Source: Pseudomonas entomophila (GTDB lineage Bacteria > Pseudomonadota > Gammaproteobacteria > Pseudomonadales > Pseudomonadaceae). From it: 64,000 nucleotides of DNA. A model generated the notes under the pieces. It did not search any database. It saw only the letters and a list, made by a program, of their open reading frames with translations, and had not been told where the DNA came from. The stretch is from positions 62,001 through 126,000 of the forward strand of contig NZ_JARGCS010000022.1 in assembly GCF_029193575.1 (NCBI RefSeq), read 5' to 3'. Both the position numbers and the translations under genes were made by a program. Positions 61,937 through 64,000 of the stretch are shown here, in pieces. Each line of letters opens with the position of its first letter. Position 1 is the stretch's first letter.

Positions 61937-64000
61937 GTGTGCAGTGCCTGCCAGTTGCGGCGGCTTGCACTCGGTCGCGCTGCCTGGCTCCAGGTACGGC
62001 ATCAGGATCGGCGCCATGCCCTTCAACACCTGCACCGGCAACGCGGAAGTGAACTTGAACGTCTCCGCGGAGCGCCCTGGCACGAAGGCGGTCAGGGTGC
62101 CGAAGTGGTGCTCACCCAGGAAGAACACGAACGTGGCGGTGCGGTTCAGCGAGCGCGACCCGATCAGCCGGCCACCGGCGCCGTAGCTTTGCAGGCGGTT
62201 GTCGCCGGTGCCGGTCTTGCCACCCATCACCAGCAACGTGCCGTCGTGCAGCTTGAAGCTGCCGGAGATGCGCCGCGCGGTACCGGCATCGACCACCTGC
62301 GACATCGCGCCCTTGAGTGCCCTGGCCACTTCCACCGGAAGGATCCGCTGGCCACGGTCCGGGTCGCTGATCAGCTGGGTCTCGTAGGGGGTGTTGGCGG
62401 CGAAGTGCAGGGTATCGATGCGCAGGGTCGGCAGGCGCACGCCGTCGTTCTGGATGATGCCGACCAGCTCCGAGAGCGCGGCGGGGCGGTCGCCGGAACT
62501 GCCGATGGCGGTGGCCAGCGACGGCACCAGGTGGTCGAACGGGTAGCCCACGCGCTTCCAGCGCTGATGGATGTCGAGGAATGCCTCGATCTCGACCATG
62601 GTGCGGATGCGGCTGTCGCGCGCGCCCTGGTGACGGCTCTTGAACAGCCAGCTGTACACTTCCTGGCGCTCGAAGCGGCTGGCGTTGACCATGTCGGTCA
62701 TCGAGGCGCCGGGGTTCTTCAACAGGTAGCCGAGCAGCCACAGGTCCAGCGGGTGCACCTTGGCGATGTAGCCCTGGTCGGGCAGGTCGTACTTGCCGGG
62801 CCCGTAGGCCACGTACATCTCAGACAGGCGCCCGTCACTGAGCTTGGCCAGGGCGATCCTGTCCTTGGCGGTGTGGGCGCGGACGAAGGCGTTGAAGGTC
62901 TCCTGGCCGGCCTCGGGGAACAGGTAGCGGTGCACCGCGGCCAGGCGCTGCGGGGTCACGCGCATGCTGTCGAGGAAGGTGTCCAGGCGTTGTTGCGAGG
63001 TCTTGCGCTGGTACTTGCGCCAGAAGCGCATCAGGTAGTTGGTGCCTTCGCGGTCGGCAAAGCGCGCCAGGTACTCCTGGCGGCGCGGGTCGGCATCGTT
63101 CTTGAGGATCGGCTCGCGGTTATAGGGTTGCTGGTAGGTGACGTAGCGCACCAGGTCGCGCATCAGGCGGATGAACGGCAGGTTGATCGACTCGCGCAGG
63201 GCGTCCTTGAGGGTTGGGTTGCGGTTGTTGTCTTCCTTGCGGAAGTTGTTGAACACGTGCATGCCGCCGCCGGTGAAGAACGCCTCACCGGTGTTGGCCG
63301 AATACTTGCGCTCCAGGGCGGCGTCGAGCATGGCGTCGAGGTTCTGGTCCTTGGCGTTCTGCATCAGCCACTCCAGCGACCACTGGGTGATGCGGTCGAG
63401 GTCGGCCACTTCGACCTTCTTCAATTCCGCCACGGGCTTGCCGGCGTACTTGCCGTGCAACTCGGCGATGATCTCCAGGTAGGTGGTCAGCACCCGCAGT
63501 TTGGCGGTGGAGCCCAGCTCCAGCTTGCTGCCTTCGTTGATGTCGAACGGCTGGTCGGTGCTGTCGGTTTGCACCCGCACCCGCGAGCCATCGGCGGTGC
63601 GTTCGAACAGGGTGAAGCTGTAGCTCACCTGGTCGGTGGTCTTGGCGGTCAGCAGGCGTTCGCCGATCAACCCCATCTGCGCGGCGAACTCGGGGTCGGC
63701 GAGGTTCTTCAGGTACTGGCTGACCTGGGTCTGCAGGTCGGCCTGCAGGGTGCTGGTGGCCGACACATCTAGGCGGTCGAGGTCGTACAGCGGGCGGTTG
63801 AGCATGGCCGCCAGGCGGTTGCGGGCCAGGCTGATGCCCTTGTTGGTGATGATCGGCACGATGGTCGGTTGGGCCACCCAGTCGCGGTAGATCGCCTTGC
63901 TGGCTAGCGCGGCGTCGGCCAGCGGGCGGTCGACGATGCCGTTGGCGGCAAGCACACGGATGTGTGAGTCCGTCAGCTCGGCCAGCTCGAGGCGGCCCTT
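61928..64000 (-). CDS. Penicillin-binding protein / transglycosylase-type protein (truncated by window edge)
   Basis: About 690 codons of a longer gene; the N-terminus lies beyond 64000, the frame staying open to the edge. The transpeptidase domain has the SxxK motif STAK in NEGSKLELGSTAKLRVL, SxN in ESINLPFIRL and KTG in MGGKTGTGDN, so it is active-looking. The upstream (unseen) part should be the glycosyltransferase. A long insert (about 300 residues) separates SxN from KTG, unlike typical PBP1A. Stop codon TAG is supplied by the REP. Exact class uncertain. Confidence 0.8.
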   Translation of the reverse strand, partial: KGRLELAELTDSHIRVLAANGIVDRPLADAALASKAIYRDWVAQPTIVPIITNKGISLARNRLAAMLNRPLYDLDRLDVSATSTLQADLQTQVSQYLKNLADPEFAAQMGLIGERLLTAKTTDQVSYSFTLFERTADGSRVRVQTDSTDQPFDINEGSKLELGSTAKLRVLTTYLEIIAELHGKYAGKPVAELKKVEVADLDRITQWSLEWLMQNAKDQNLDAMLDAALERKYSANTGEAFFTGGGMHVFNNFRKEDNNRNPTLKDALRESINLPFIRLMRDLVRYVTYQQPYNREPILKNDADPRRQEYLARFADREGTNYLMRFWRKYQRKTSQQRLDTFLDSMRVTPQRLAAVHRYLFPEAGQETFNAFVRAHTAKDRIALAKLSDGRLSEMYVAYGPGKYDLPDQGYIAKVHPLDLWLLGYLLKNPGASMTDMVNASRFERQEVYSWLFKSRHQGARDSRIRTMVEIEAFLDIHQRWKRVGYPFDHLVPSLATAIGSSGDRPAALSELVGIIQNDGVRLPTLRIDTLHFAANTPYETQLISDPDRGQRILPVEVARALKGAMSQVVDAGTARRISGSFKLHDGTLLVMGGKTGTGDNRLQSYGAGGRLIGSRSLNRTATFVFFLGEHHFGTLTAFVPGRSAETFKFTSALPVQVLKGMAPILMPYLEPGSATECKPPQLAGTAHPL

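Overview
The window looks like a chromosomal segment of a Pseudomonas putida-group bacterium. The evidence is high G+C, the core order algU-mucA-mucB-mucD-lepA-lepB-rnc-era-recO-pdxJ without mucC, a clear phaG, the gcd/oprB periplasmic glucose pair, an opdH-tctCBA/tctDE citrate-type uptake locus, and many copies of the P. putida-type REP element (core close to CGCGGGGCAAGCCCGCTCC). Nearly all of the sequence is coding. One tRNA gene (Gly, anticodon CCC) is present. I see no insertion sequence, integrase, CRISPR array or rRNA.

Layout: 1-2.6 kb holds a truncated bglX, a TPM-domain protein and a methyltransferase. 2.7-6.9 kb is a FecI/FecR/TonB-receptor cell-surface signalling cluster with two Fur-like boxes. 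6.9-16.2 kb carries a DUF4917 gene, glpQ, a SulP transporter, tRNA-Gly, phaG, rsuA, a CWC zinc-finger-like protein, a Tyr-rich lipoprotein, a 3-hydroxyisobutyryl-CoA hydrolase-like gene and ung. 16.2-22.3 kb is an accessory-looking block of two large Ig-like proteins without signal peptides followed by a pertactin-type autotransporter. 22.3-30.6 kb is a thioredoxin-like gene and the tripartite tricarboxylate uptake locus (AbrB-family protein, tctA, tctB, tctC, opdH, with divergent tctD-tctE). 30.6-35 kb is an HDOD gene, ygfZ, sdhE, ygfX and nadB. 35-45.4 kb is the envelope-stress and translation/RNA-processing run algU to pdxJ. 45.5-50.3 kb has a Cop/Cus-type two-component system, a small secreted protein, cmoB-cmoA and a chagasin-like lipoprotein. 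50.5-64 kb has a second-type lon, gcd, oprB, a His-rich zinc-type TonB receptor with a Zur-like box, small genes, a yqjH/yqjI-like pair with an elaborate operator, and a truncated penicillin-binding protein.

Several genes form clear circuits: AlgU with MucA/MucB/MucD and two AlgU-type promoters; TctD/TctE facing opdH-tctCBA across a direct-repeat box; CopR/CopS-like proteins beside a small secreted protein; a PadR-type repressor with a ferric-reductase-like gene behind a Fur-like box and a 48-bp palindromic operator. REP pairs sit at most operon ends. In two cases (the SulP transporter and the penicillin-binding protein) the REP supplies the stop codon of the gene.

The best candidate for something undescribed is the 16.2-22.3 kb Ig-like/autotransporter block. 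Its function cannot be named from the sequence. Product names rest on recognised motifs and memory of protein families; no search was run.
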